A stretch of 64,000 bases of DNA from Rhytidiadelphus loreus (taxonomy: Eukaryota > Streptophyta > Bryopsida > Hypnales > Hylocomiaceae), in the NCBI GenBank assembly GCA_947034895.1, contig OX344762.1, forward strand, positions 33,398,760 through 33,462,759, read 5' to 3'. Numbering within the stretch: position 1 is the stretch's first letter; each line of letters begins with the position of its first letter. Under the pieces are notes generated by a model that searched no databases, was not told where the DNA came from, and worked only from the letters and a program-made list of their open reading frames with translations. The position numbers were made by a program, and so were the translations under genes. Of the stretch, positions 38,170-51,385 are shown one piece after another.

Positions 38170-38398
38170 TTAGTATAGAAGTAGAATGGGTTAGCATCGG
38201 GGAAAAAGATATAAATTAACATAGAAGTAGAGTGGGTTAGTATAAAGAGAAAGAAACATAGATTAATATAGAAGTAGAGTGGATTAGCATAGAGAGGAAG
38301 AAGCATAGATTAGCATTGAAATAGAATAGGTTAGCATAGAGAAAAAAAGATATAATTTAGCATAGAAGTGAGAATAGTTTAGCATAAAAAAGAAGTAT
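38170..38398. repeat. Tandem repeat of TTAGCATAGAAGTAGAGTGG units
   Basis: About five to six degenerate units of 35-50 bp. The array resumes after the CACTA insertion at 52202-52240 (AGTAGCATAGAAGTTAGAG), which confirms that the CACTA element split it. Confidence 0.7.
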
Positions 38399-39949
38399 CA
38401 CTATAAGAAATCCTTGTTTTTTTTACAGCAGGCCCGCAACGTAGAGTGTCCGAGGTTGGACACACTATGTCCAAGGAGACATCTTCGTGTCTGGAAGATG
38501 GTTTGCCATTTCCAATAGATCTAAGTGGCTGTTGCAGCGGACAAGCCAAAAATTAGGTGATAACAACTTCTTGTTTCCACTCACGTACCCCTTTCTTCTG
38601 ACATTTTTGCGGATATGAGCATGTCCGCAATAGTGTCCGTAAAAATCGAAATTGCCACGTCAGCTTCGTTGACCTTTTTTCATCGATTGTAATTTTAATT
38701 TTTAATTTTTGTTTAATTAAAATGTTTGCCCACCATGAAAAAAGGGAGGGCCGGGCAATGCCCGGTCTTGAAAAATTCTAGACATGCTGACGTGGCGAGA
38801 TCGAGAAAAATTTGTTGACGTGGCAATTTTTTTGACTGATGTGGCCCATCCACGTCAGCACAGATACTGAAGCATTGAGCTTAATGTCTTTCCTGTTCCT
38901 CCTAAAAGTATTTGTTGAGATGTTGTGACGCTTGTTTAGATGTCTCAAAGGACATCTCAATGTTAGTCTAAATGTCAACTGCAATGTCTTCACATTCTTG
39001 GAGACTTTTGTACAAGTACTACGATGTTGACCTTCATGTTTTCAAAAACCTCAAACTGTCTACTGAAACGTCATGACATCTTTTTAGATGTCTCAAATGA
39101 CATATGCGTGTTCGTATGAACGTCACTTGAGATGTTTGACTTAGCTAGGGACTTCTTGGCAAGCACTACAATGCTCATGCTGCTATTGACAGTAACATGT
39201 GAATGTCTTTAGATACTTTGGTTTCATTCTGACATTGTTGTCTTCTAGCACATCAATGTTTTGGGGGCGTTCATGTGTTCTACTAGTCTACTGAAGAGTG
39301 AGCAGCCTGAACAACAAAGTGACTGAATAGGGGAGTACTTACTAACAATGACATTATCTGTTTACATTATCTTATTAAGGCTACTTTGGAATGCACAACC
39401 GTCTTCTTCGTTTCATTTCTATCTAACACACGGTGAGCACTTCAAGCATTGTAGTATTGTACCAAGCTAGACTAAGTTCAAGCTAATTTAATGAACGACA
39501 TGCACCATTCAATCCAAACAGACAAATAGAAATTGCTCATTTCCAATATTCCATGTTAATGTATTAAAATGCGTGTATTTCTTACAAAATCATTGTGAGA
39601 AAACATAACAGTGCATGTGGTGCGCGAGGACTAAGAATGCAACAAATATTTTATTACACATGCATTTAAACATTGAGGATAAGAAAAGTCGCATACTTAG
39701 TTGAACGACAACAATCGAGACAGCGCTTGCATGTCAGATATTCCTATAGAGAATGGATGCCTAACAATAGTTAATCAAAGGACTTACAGTATTCATCCTC
39801 CAAATTGGACACCAAGGACCATGATAGACATTATGATTGACAAAACGCTACATCTTCCAGCTAGACGTCGTCATAGACGTCCTTCTGATGCCTCAGTCAC
39901 ATGTTGGAGGTAGTCCGGACGGCGGTATCCTTCATCCTCTGACATGACA

Positions 39950-42210
39950 TTGTCATTAAACATAAAACATGTTAGACAAGTCCTCCACGTCTTCCCTTGG
40001 ACGCCATATTTGGTCTGCCTCTCTTGGTATTGGTTGCAGTGCTACAAAGTCGTCATCATTGCGCACTACAAGCATTTTTGGCATGACGTCGACGTTGCGT
40101 CGCGTTGTATGTCTACCCCTAACATTTGTGTGGCACACCACCTTCCACCTAGGACAATGTGGATTATTTGAGAAGAAAAACTGTTGGTAATGCAGAGGAA
40201 AGGCAAATGAATCAACATGGACCCACCCATCTATGTGATTGAAGTTTGCAATGTTGAAGCCCTATCGATCTCTCTCTATGCTTGGTTGTTGGGCGTCACA
40301 TGTCCCCCTCATCCAATCACATAAGAGCATTGTGGCACAATGGTTTCTATAATCTAGCACTAGTATTTCCTCAATGTATCACATATACTCCTGCGTAGCT
40401 TCCAAAGGCCTCCATTGTGAAGGCCCCATTGAAGTTGATGGAAAAAACTTGCTACCATAGTTGAGTCTTGTGTGACCAAGCTTCTCTAAAAGTTGCAGAT
40501 GCAAAAATGCTTCCTGGGACAATACATTTGACGGTGTAATGTTGCATCTTGCTGTGGGTTTTGCGTGTACTGAACAACATTTTGTTTGACGTGACGTCTA
40601 AAACATTCAACTTGTGTCAGAGTAGATGTCGCCTACTCCATAAAAGGTGGGAAGTCACTTAGCTTTGTTGGATACCAGACACGTCTTCTTGGATGCGAAA
40701 GTCTAAATTGTTGATGAAAAGACTCCCGCTACTTCTACCTTTGGGTCCTCACTATGATGTACTCCCCGCACAATGAAAATTAAAAGTTCCGATCATTTAC
40801 ATAACATCCGTCAAGAATGGTACATAGCACTTTCACAGGTAGTGTATTCAAGAAAAAATGCATAAATATGCATGCAAGTTTGTGACTTCTTGTAGTGGAC
40901 ATTGAAGACGGTTCCATGTTACTCACTGTCTCCAAGTTTCCAAGTATGGTGCGTTGTTGATGCCAAATGCATATGCATGCTTGCGCACTTCATCTAACAT
41001 TCTTTGCGGTTAAGGCGCCTTGGAATGAATCACATCATTGTTTGTGATGGCGTCTTCTTTAGCATCTTACACTCGTTCAATGGTTCTTTCATAATCTTTC
41101 ATATACTTTGTGCAAAAGATCCCTCAGCGATGCTACCTTTTGGATGTGTGCAGGTACAAATATAGTCCTTTAATGTCTTCATGTACCGACAATGCAATGG
41201 ATCAGAAACAAATAACTACTTTACGAGATGCACCGGCAAATGTATCATAATGTTCAAGAAAGTCGTGCCTAGGAAACTCCTTCTCATGTAGACATTCTGC
41301 ATGACAGTGTCCTTCTCTATCTCCTTTACTTCCTTGTCACAAAGTCTTTGGAATACTCTCCTAATTCTTTTGATAGCCAACTACACATTGTCATCCAAAA
41401 AATTTCAAACCCCCACCGGTAGAATCTACAACAAAATAGATGCAAGAGCATTAGTTAACTATCCATCTTGATGTTCAAATAAACATTTTCAAATGGACCT
41501 AAACATTGACAAAGATATTTGTCACTTCGCAAATGGCATTGGCTGCCTCTGAAGGTCTTTTATAGGACACTTTTGTGTATGCCAAATCTTGGCATATGAT
41601 TGCACTGACGCCAAAGAAGACAATACTATCAAGTGCGGGCCAATGCAATGTCGTCACTGATATCCTTGACAACATGTCCCGTCTCTACGAGCACTTTCAC
41701 AACAAACTATATATGGTATACTTAGAAATCAATAAAAATTTGTGCTTTGAAGTTCAAAGGCGTATGGTACGTGCAATTGTAGGGAGACACTACATTCATT
41801 TTACAAAAAACAACAAAGGCGATGGAGACATACAAATATCGGAAGCACCACCTTTATCATGTACCTATACATTCTCTCAATTGTAGAATTTGCATGACCT
41901 AGTACTATTGGAAATAAAATAAACACTTCTAAGGCAAATTGATTTTGGTGTGTCTTATTTGTTGCATGAGTACGTGGTAGTCATGTGTTTACATGTTTTG
42001 TAGTTTGTCATTCCTATCGCGTTTGTGAATTGCACTGATATAGTTTGTGAGGGTGCGTAATTGCGTATAATGCACACTATGGCTATGAACTCAGCTTGTT
42101 CCTGCGTGGTCAAGATGTAAGGTGCATGTGGCATGTGGAAATCATCATTGCATTGCCTTGGCGCCTGCAACCTGATTTCTTCACAAATTCCTAGATCCTC
42201 GGCATCCATG
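39950..42210 (-). pseudogene. Decayed TNP2-like CACTA transposase with DUF4216 tail
   Basis: Conceptual translation of the minus strand, read across several stops, gives family blocks in order. First comes YILTTQEQAEF (around 42100), then RRVFQRLCDKEVKEIEKD and FLNIMIHLPVHLV (about 41220-41390), then KTLKDYICTCTHPKGSIAEG (about 41140-41200). After a less clear stretch, a DUF4216-like region follows (39956-40400: EEILVLDYRNH, DSFAFPLHYQQFFF, PRWKVVCHTN). Known TNP2 proteins have matching blocks. In-frame stops occur after HLVK, after FAQSI and in the DUF4216 part. The D/E catalytic triad was not placed. Confidence 0.75.
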
Positions 42211-42939
42211 TAATTGCTTAGCTATCGTTCATTGAAAGCAACATCTTCAAAACATTTTCGCATAAATTTTTCTCACAATGCATGACATCCAACGTGTATT
42301 GTTCTAGGAGATCTTGCAAAAGGAAAGGTAAAACATGTCAGAACTTAGAAGTAGAAAAATCCACGTGCATGCCTTACCTTATTAGATGTTGTATTAAACA
42401 AAAGAATGCCTACAAAGACATCGGCTACAGATGTCATGTCTAACAATAACATCAACACCGATGTCCAAACAAACATTAGCACCGACGTCAGCATCGCCTC
42501 TTTTCATCCTTCATCATGACTGCATTTTTGATATCCCATATCATTTGTTATTCTTCCCACTACCTTTCTTGTATAAATATATTGTCTTCTTCCCTCCTTT
42601 TAATCACAATAAGGTGCGTTTAAAGCCTTTATTTTGATCTAACTATCAAATATTGTGTATTATTGTAAACTAGGTTTTTGCTTCAACCCAAAACCCAGGA
42701 ATATAGTATAGGGGTTCTAATTCTAGGGAATGATCAAATAGTCTAATGTATTGTGGCTGAGGTCACTTGTTTTCTAGAATGATGTGGGATTTATGGGTAA
42801 ATACTACTAAAATACACAAACAAAAGGAAAATACATAGATTTCACTCTTATTCCCAAGAATCAATTTCGTTAGCAGTCCGTTAATAATGCTATTGGACGC
42901 ATGAATGTAGTCCCAGTCCTGGACTAGTATTCTAGGGGT

Positions 42940-45900
42940 ATTTCCGACAAATTGTCAAGATAGACCACAAATTGTCATGCATGATCTAGACCTTTAAGTG
43001 TAAATAACATATAGATACGTATAGAGATATATGTTCGTTAATTAAAGTGATCTTTTATCGTGAGAGACAAATTGTCGGGCAGTCACTACTTATTTAGCCT
43101 AATTACTAAATTATCATGAGTAGGAGATCCGTCTCAGTCCTAAGACAAATTGTCTTTTAACTAAATGTAAGGACATGAGTGTGTGATGCATTACATTTAC
43201 AACAATAACAACAACACAAGGCAATTCTTATCTAACACATCATCACAGGGTCAAATCTCACTCAAATGGACCAAAAAAGGAGTCAGACACATGGTGATTT
43301 GCAATGTATCTTCTTTATAGCTATTGTTTTTTAATCCTAATCTATTAAATTTAGTCATTTCAATCCTTTTTCATTAGTAGTTCAAGGCATGTTAAGACTA
43401 ATAATTTTCTATTTTCAAAATAATCTAATCTTCTTTCCTAAAGTTCAAATTGAAGTTCAGACATCAGCCCGTCAAGTTTTTCAATGGTAGAAAAGGGGTT
43501 TAATTTCTAATGAATAATAATGTGATGAAATTAAAAAAAATCATATGTATATATATTCATATGATAGAGTAGAAAAGGAATCATTTGCTACAATTTAAAT
43601 ATTTTTTCATTTTCTATAATATTCAGAAGTAAAAACATTTGAACGTCTTTTTCAATAGAAAAACTAGTTCAAATGATGATTGTGATAAAATGAAAAGTGT
43701 TTATATTATTTACATAAAGGTCCCTATGAAATCAATTTTTGAAATTGAATGTTTAATTATTTTTAAAGATTAAATCAAGAATGTGTCAAAAATCAATAAA
43801 TTGATTAGAAAATTATACTATTTTTAGTCCAAAATTCAATCACTAGAAATTCTTTTTCATAATTGTATATTTTAAAAGATTAAAAAATTAGGATAAAAAA
43901 ATCTATTTAAAGTATTATAATGTAACAAAGACACTAAATTTAGCTTTAAAATTGGTGATTTACAACTTTTAAAAGATTTTTTCTATAAAAAATTTTCTTC
44001 ATCCCTTTAAAACAATGCATTTCTATACTATTCACCAATAAATTTTTAAAAATAATAACAACATCAAAGTAATTGAGACCTTCAAAAGTTTAAAAAAGGA
44101 CTCAAGTCTTGTCCTTACAAAGTAATCCCAATGGTACCTTTGAGTGTGGTTTGACCCCACAATATAATTCAATATCTATTCCAATTTCTACTATTAATAA
44201 CATAAGCTTATTTGCATTTCAAAACTATCCATTCATCTATTATACGCAATTCACATTTCAATTTTACTTACAACAAACAACCAGGACAAATTATCATTAA
44301 CCACATCGAATACTTTGACAAATTGGCCCTCACTGTTCACTCAGTATAGTCCCGGATTATGACAAATTGTCTTTCAGTAACCGGCTTAATCAGTCCATTT
44401 GTCAATAATAGAGAGAAAACTACAAAGGCAAATTGTCTCTCGGCCTAGTATCCTTTTGTAATCAAAGACAATTTGTCAATTTAAAGGTCAACCAGGTGTG
44501 GTCTGAATACCAAGAGTCGAAACAATTTGTCTTTCCAGTAATCCCTAAATTAGTAGTTTTCCTTTCAGAATTGGAATTAATTCACAACAGTTCATACGCC
44601 ATGACAAATTGTCGTTTCCATATCAATCAATTATACTTATAAGTATACAAATAATTTCTAAACAATACGAAATCAATAAACAGAAATTCACAACAATTTG
44701 TCTTACCTAGATTCAAAGTCCAGTTTTCCTTTCCGATGAAACCTATCCGAATAACAACTTGATTTTTCAATGCATTTCAATTGATGATAATGTGTCTGTA
44801 TAGCTCTTAGACAATTTGTCTTACACTATCTCACACTTTGGCAATTTCTATTCAAACTTCCATATCAATTCTTTCATTGTTCAATAAAACGACTTGACAT
44901 AATTAATTTGCATATTCAACATTCAAAACTTATCCCATGAACAATTCTATCTTAGGCAGCAAAAGACTTCAATTCAATTATCAAAAACAAATTATCACAA
45001 TTACAACTTGTAGAACTTCTGTACTTATTTGTATCGCCGGAGAGTTGTCAAATTGTCTATCGAACGATCTTAACTCCGCGGCAACTTGTCTTTCTTGATT
45101 TGAACTCCCATTTCTTGGCAGCAACCGTGATCACCGATGACAGTTTGTCTTTCTCTTTCCGTCAATCCGTATGCTTCCCATCGCAGTAATTGAAATAACA
45201 ATTTGTCTCAATCATTTCTACTAACAACGCAATCAATTTGTCTATACAATGATACCCAGTTAACTTGACAAATTGTCCTTATGCACTCACAGCATACTCC
45301 GACAAATTGTCTTTAACTGTTATCGTAACTACAACAATCTACCAAAACTATAACAATGACAATTTGTCTCTGTAATTGCATACCCTCACAGTCACAGCGA
45401 GTTGATGTACAAACAATTACAACACACATCAAACAACTCAGCAATTCCAAGTCAATTTGTCACCCGAAGTATTTTAATTACACACACACAGAGCAACAAA
45501 TACAATTTATCACCTGAATATTTCCAGACAATTATCCACACACACAATTACTCCAAACACAATTGCGTCCAATTACTGGATCGCAATAACAGCTTGACAA
45601 TTTGTCAAGAAATGTGACCCAATCACTGGTGTCACGGCCCATAGCTTGGCAAACTCCCAAGCTAAACAAATATCCAATCACTGGATTTAAACAAATAACG
45701 CACAACAAACAAAATTGGCAAATAGTCAGAAATTACGATTCGATTGCAAGATATATGTAAGTACATGACAAGTTGTTCCAGACTTAGAAAAATAAAAGTG
45801 GGCCCAGAAAATGACGAATTGTCTTTGCTATATACACTGTAGAAGACAACTATTCACATCTGCAACACTACAGGCAAAATTCATCACATCGTTCCAAACC

Positions 45901-46010
45901 TGCTTTGTAAAGACAAATCGTCTATATTGTACTAACAGTAGGAGTTTAAATTGACAATTTGTCCTATTTACACTACCAAAGATGAATTGTCAAGAAGAAG
46001 AAAAAATCAA
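42940..46010. repeat. GACAAATTGTC motif array
   Basis: Roughly twenty copies of GACAAATTGTC, ACAATTTGTC or one-base variants occur, spaced about 30-200 bp apart. The core is a near-palindrome, so both orientations appear. It probably represents the subterminal binding-site region of another transposon nested in the CACTA element; its ends were not found. The 910-bp TIR element (43248-44157) is inserted in the array. Confidence 0.6.
43248..44157. mobile_element. 910-bp TIR element with 4-bp TSD CACA (copy 2)
   Basis: Same family and orientation as 23660-24599, with about 97% identity by eye apart from a shorter (AT)n run. Termini are GGGTCAAATCTCACTCAAA and TTTGAGTGTGGTTTGACCC. CACA flanks both sides (43244-43247, 44158-44161). 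Non-coding. Confidence 0.88.
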
Positions 46011-46019
46011 GTGACTACA

Positions 46020-46260
46020 ATTATGTATGGTAAACTATTTCTATATATATGATATATGTATGTATTTAATATTATGTATGATGTATTTATGTATTTTATA
46101 TTATGCATGATGTATGTATGTATTTTATATTATGTATCATGTATGTATGTATTTTATATTATGTAACATGTACGTATGTAATTTATATTATATATCATGT
46201 ATGTATATGTTTTATATTATGTATGTATGTATTTTATGTTATGTATGGTGTATATAGTAT
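46020..46260. repeat. ATGTATGTATTTTATATTATGTAT tandem repeat
   Basis: About six to seven degenerate units of 25-38 bp built on GTATGTATTTTATATTATG. Low-complexity, no coding content. Confidence 0.7.
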
Positions 46261-47249
46261 GGTACAAGTATAGAATATTATGTACGAAATTTTATACAAT
46301 GTTTATATAGAGGATATCATGATATGGACATGTACATTATGTAAGACATATGATTGTTTTTCTAGACATCATGTTGGATAATAAACTACTTTGCTTACCA
46401 CATGAATATCAAATCTGATATCATTTTGTACATCAACTATATTGTTTCAGACATTCTATGTTTTCTCTGATGTTGATTAAACAGTGTAAGAAATGCTCAT
46501 GGTGACATCGTTGTGTCTAGTTTATTTTGTGGGGATGCAGGCGGAAACGTCCAAAGTCAGTTGCAGGTGTTATGTACAGTGCACGCTATTGTTTTCAGAG
46601 CTACGCCCCATGTCACAAACAACATCCACAGGGACAACACAAAAGTCATGGACATGTCGCAATTGGTACAATGAAAATCAAAGTAGACGTCTCTCTTCAC
46701 AGTGTACGCGACGAGAACAATGTCTAGAATGACAACATGACGTCATTGCGGATATGAAATGTCTATTGAGATGTCTTCACAAACATCCTAGAAGACGACA
46801 TAATGTCTGTGTGGTCATCATTTATGACATAGTAGCATTCCTTTTAAACCTATTTTCAAGCTCCAAAACAGTGCGATGTCACACCCAAAAAATAAGCCAC
46901 GTCGACAAGATACGTCACTTGTGGGTAATGGATGAAAAAAAATCTGACTTGGCTTCCCGCGCAGGGTTGACGAATTGCAACGTCCAGGGCAAAATCACGT
47001 CCATTTTTCGGACGTCCAGATTTTCCGGACGCGCGAACGATGTGGACGGCGACCATCGGACGGCACCTGTTGGAAGTTCAGACAGTGCGGACGGGCGGTT
47101 GGCACAGGCAAGCGGACGGCCATCGTGGACAAGCTGACGGCGCGGTCAGCGCGGACGGCCATCGCGGACGGGCAGACGACGCAGACGGCCATCGCAGACG
47201 GGTGGACGGCGTCGGCGGCGTGGTCGACGCGGACGGCGCGGACGGCCCG

Positions 47250-48785
47250 ACCACAGTAAAATGCCATAAAACATGATTTTCAGACCTCTTTTACGCATAG
47301 TAAAATGACTTTCTTCAAAATACTTTTAACTACAAAAAGGTTGAAAATGAAGCCAAGTTTCACCTCTAACAATCCGTTCCAAGTTTCAACCTTCCAACAA
47401 AAAGATATGAACCATTTTCTAAGGCTATGCTTAAAAATGGTCAAAAAATTGCCATCCACACCTCCGACCCGCCCTCTGCCCTTTCGGACGACCCGTCGGA
47501 CCCTCTACCGACTGTAGTAAAATGCCATAAAACATGAGTTTTAGACCTTTTTTACACATAGTAAAATGTCTTTTTTCAAAAAACTTTGAACTACAAAAAT
47601 GTTGGAAATGAAGCCAAGTTTAACCTCCAGAAATTCATTTCAAGTTTTAAGCTTTCAAAAAAAATTTATAAACAATTTTCTAAGGCTGTTTTTGAAAATG
47701 ACCAAAAAATTGCCGTCCGCTCCTCCGACCCGCCGACTGCTCTTGTGACCCGTTGTCCGCCCTTCCGACGGTCCGTCCGACCCTCTGCCGACCGCAGTAA
47801 AATGTCTTAAAACATGATTTTTAGACCTCTTTTACGCATAGTAAAATGTCTTTTTTCAAAAAACTTTGAACTACAAAAACGTTGGAAATGAAGCCAAGTT
47901 CCACCTCCAAGAATCCGTTTTAAGTTTCAACCTTCCAGAAAAAAGTTATAGACCATTTTCTAAGGCTGTTTTTGATAATGGCCAAAAAAGCGTTGTCTTC
48001 TACTCCTCTCCTCCGACCCCCCGTTCACCATCTAACCACTCGTCCGCCTATTGTACCCTCCATCTAGTTGTATTGTATTAATGAATTTTAGAAAGTATAG
48101 ATTCGCTTTTCAAGACTTTTATTTAATACTACAAAGTACAAACATCGTATATAGCATTTATGTATACAAAGGAAGGATAATCCAAGTTAAACTTTCACAC
48201 ATTGAAATATACACTATAGTTGTTATACCCTAAACCCTAAATCTTAAACCCTAAATCCTAGACCCTAGACCCTAAACCTTGAATTTTACATTAGTGAACA
48301 AACACATTGCTTTAATGTGCAAAATATGTTTGACTTCTAATTCCCTTAAAATGTGATTATCATGATGTACTACATATGGATTTTTGCATAGTTCATAAGC
48401 TTATTCATATATGTTGTCAACATGTTCTTGGTATTTTCTACATCAATTATGATGTGCCAATTTACAAATATCAAACATACAATTATAATTTGAAGTTTTT
48501 TTTCTTTAAGTTTTGTTGTAAAATGCATTAATAGTTTGAAACATCAAAGTCTACATAGTCCAAGCAATTATATTATTTTATAATTGTATTACAAGATGCT
48601 ACAAAAAATGCTTTAAATATTTTAATGTAATTTAATGTTGTTCAAGATTAAATATTGCATTTATACAACAAAAATATTATTGAAGTTGTTCTCCTACACC
48701 CTTATACCTATAAATTGTAAATCGTCAACTATATATCTCATATGAAAAATATTAGTGCTTGAATAGTTTAAAACATAATCAACCT
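47250..48785 (+). repeat. Left arm of the giant palindrome, with ~270-bp tandem units
   Basis: Paired with 49785-51385 in inverted orientation. The outer part comprises three tandem units of about 260-280 bp starting near 47258, 47518 and 47797, each with GTAAAATGCCATAAAACATG, AATGAAGCCAAGTT and a GC-rich CCGACC/CCGTCC tail. The inner part (47850-48785) matches the other arm almost perfectly; the same 60- and 71-codon frames appear on opposite strands in both arms. Confidence 0.85.
48226..48285. repeat. Interstitial telomere-like repeat (CCCTAAA-type)
   Basis: Seven or so degenerate copies of CCCTAAA (ACCCTAAACCCTAAATC, then CCTAGACCCTAGACCC). Mirrored by GGGTTTAG-type repeats at 50287-50340 in the other palindrome arm. 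CCCTAAA is the plant telomere unit, but the run is short, degenerate and internal to the transposon. Confidence 0.8.
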
Positions 48786-49784
48786 TCAAATGTGATGATT
48801 TTTTGTATATGATTATGATGACCCTGATTAATATATATTTGTAATGTATTTATACATCAATAATGATGTTTTCAATTCATCTTGTTGTAAATGTGACATG
48901 TGCAATTGTGATTTAATAATTTATATTATTAGTTTAGTTTTATATCTCATCTTCAAAAAATTTGGAATCATTTTAATATATGTTTTGTTCTTTATCACAC
49001 TAGATTCTATTATTTTTTAAATTGCTAAGAATACACACGAAAAAAAAAGTTCAAAGGGCTATTTGTTTATATAAAGTAAAGACTAGAAATGTCATGGAAA
49101 ATGTTTCTTTTCATCTCTATTATTTCTTTCATTTGAAAAACATTATGTTTGCCAACATTTTTTTTAAACTACATTTGATAAATAAGTTTTTTAAATATTC
49201 TTGACATTCAAATTTTGACAATCAGATAATGTAACAAATATATAAACTCCTAATCCTACAAAATCCTAGTTTACAAACTATTGAGTTTTATTTCACCATA
49301 CCAAGAATTTGCCATTAAAAATTTAGAAAAGTATCTCAATATCTTTACAAATATTAGACATCATCTGAAAAAATAGTCTTTTAACTTTTCCCAAAAAATT
49401 CAATACTACTATCAATATAAATTAACAAAACCAAAGACATAAGTACAAATATAAATATAAATGTATACCACAAACTTATAACCAAAGAATTGAAGAAACA
49501 CTATAAAATAATGCATTTACAAATGATTTTATAGAAAATTCCGTAATTTAAAACCTTGAAGAATACAATATCAATTGGATTAAAAGACAAAAAACTATAT
49601 AGTTTGACTTTTAGTAATATATATAATTAACCAAGCATGCTAGATCTTCCACAATATAATTGCAATAAAATCTCTTGTCTAATTAAATAATGATCAATTC
49701 AATTTTCTTAAGTAAATATAAGGAACCCAAAAGTGTTGAAGGGATCATATGAAGGGCCATCATGTATTCATGTTCGACAAAGGT

Positions 49785-51385
49785 CGGTTATGTTTTAAAC
49801 TATTCAAGCACCAATATTTTTCATATGAGATATATAGTTGATGATTTACAATTTATAGGTATAAGGGTGTAGGAGAACAACTTCAATAATATTTTTGTTG
49901 TATAAATGCAATATTTAATCTTGAACAACATTAAATTACATTAAAATATTTAAAGCATTTTTTGTAGCATCTTGTAATACAATTATAAAATAATATAATT
50001 GCTTGGACTATGTAGACTTTGATGTTTCAAACTATTAATGCATTTTACAACAAAACTTAAAGAAAAAAAACTTCAAATTATAATTGTATGTTTGATATTT
50101 GTAAATTGGCACATCATAATTGATGTAGAAAATACCAAGAACATGTTGACAACATATATGAATAAGCTTATGAACTATGCAAAAATCCATATGTAGTACA
50201 TCATGATAATCACATTTTAAGGGAATTAGAAGTCAAACATATTTTGCACATTAAAGCAATGTGTTTGTTCACTAATGTAAAATTCAAGGTTTAGGGTCTA
50301 GGGTCTAGGATTTAGGGTTTAAGATTTAGGGTTTAGGGTATAACAACTATAGTGTATATTTCAATGTGTGAAAGTTTAACTTGGATTATCCTTCCTTTGT
50401 ATACATAAATGCTATATACGATGTTTGTACTTTGTAGTATTAAATAAAAGTCTTGAAAAGCGAATCTATACTTTCTAAAATTCATTAATACAATACAACT
50501 AGATGGAGGGTACAATAGGCGGACGAGTGGTTAGATGGTGAACGGGGGGTCGGAGGAGAGGAGTAGAAGACAACGCTTTTTTGGCCATTATCAAAAACAG
50601 CCTTAGAAAATGGTCTATAACTTTTTTCTGGAAGGTTGAAACTTAAAACGGATTCTTGGAGGTGGAACTTGGCTTCATTTCCAACGTTTTTGTAGTTCAA
50701 AGTTTTTTGAGAAAAGACATTTTACTATGCGTAAAAGAGGTCTAAAAATCATGTTTTAAGACATTTTACTGCGGTCGGCAGAGGGTCGGACGGGCCGTCG
50801 GATGGGTGGACGGCAGGTCGCAGGAGCGGTCGGCGGGTGGGAAGGGCGGATGGAGGATTGGAGACTCGAAGGGTCCTTTGGGTGGTGAGATGGGTGGATG
50901 GGAGTTGGAGGAGAGGACGGCGTTTTTTTGGCCATTTTCAAAAACAGCCTTAGAAAATGGTCTATAACTTTGCTGGAAGGTTGAAATTTAAAACGGATTC
51001 TTGGAGGTGGAACTTGGCTTCATTTCCAACGTTTTTGTAGTTCAAAGTTTTTTGAAAAAAGACATTTTACTATGCGTAAAAGAGGTCTAAAAATCATGTT
51101 TTAAGACATTTTACTGCAGTCGGCAGAGGGTCGGACGGGCCATTGGAAGGGCGGACGGCGGGTCGGAGGAGCGGACGGCAATTTTTTGGTCATTTTCAAA
51201 AACAGCCTTAGAAAATTGTTTATAACTTTTTTTTGGAAGCTTAAAACTTGAAATGGATTTCTGGAGGTAAAACTTGGCTTCATTTCCAACATTTTTGTGG
51301 TTCAAAGTTTTGTGAAAAAAAACATTTTACTATGCGTAAAACTGATCTGAAATTCATGTTTTATGTCTTTTTACTGCGGTCGGAC
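49785..51385 (-). repeat. Right arm of the giant palindrome
   Basis: Reverse complement of the left arm with only scattered differences in its inner part. It carries three inverted tandem units. One unit (about 50760-51110) has a longer GC-rich tail than its counterparts, so the arms have diverged by unit-level changes. The spacer between the arms is 48786-49784, AT-rich and non-coding. Confidence 0.85.
50287..50340. repeat. Interstitial telomere-like repeat, mirror copy
   Basis: TTTAGGG-type degenerate repeats (GGTTTAGGGTCTAGGGTC, then TTTAGGGTTTAGGG). This is the inverted counterpart of 48226-48285. Confidence 0.8.

Noticed and set aside
41575..41886. 103-codon + strand frame in the CACTA element
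   Set aside because: The transposase remnants lie on the minus strand across the same region, and no domain was recognised on this strand.
46975..47276. Overlapping GC-rich frames on both strands
   Set aside because: They arise from the GGACGGCC motif array at the hAT-like element end, which is open in several frames because of its composition.
48051..50515. Duplicated 60-codon genes on opposite strands
   Set aside because: The identical frames simply reflect the palindrome arms. There is no start context, splice support or domain.
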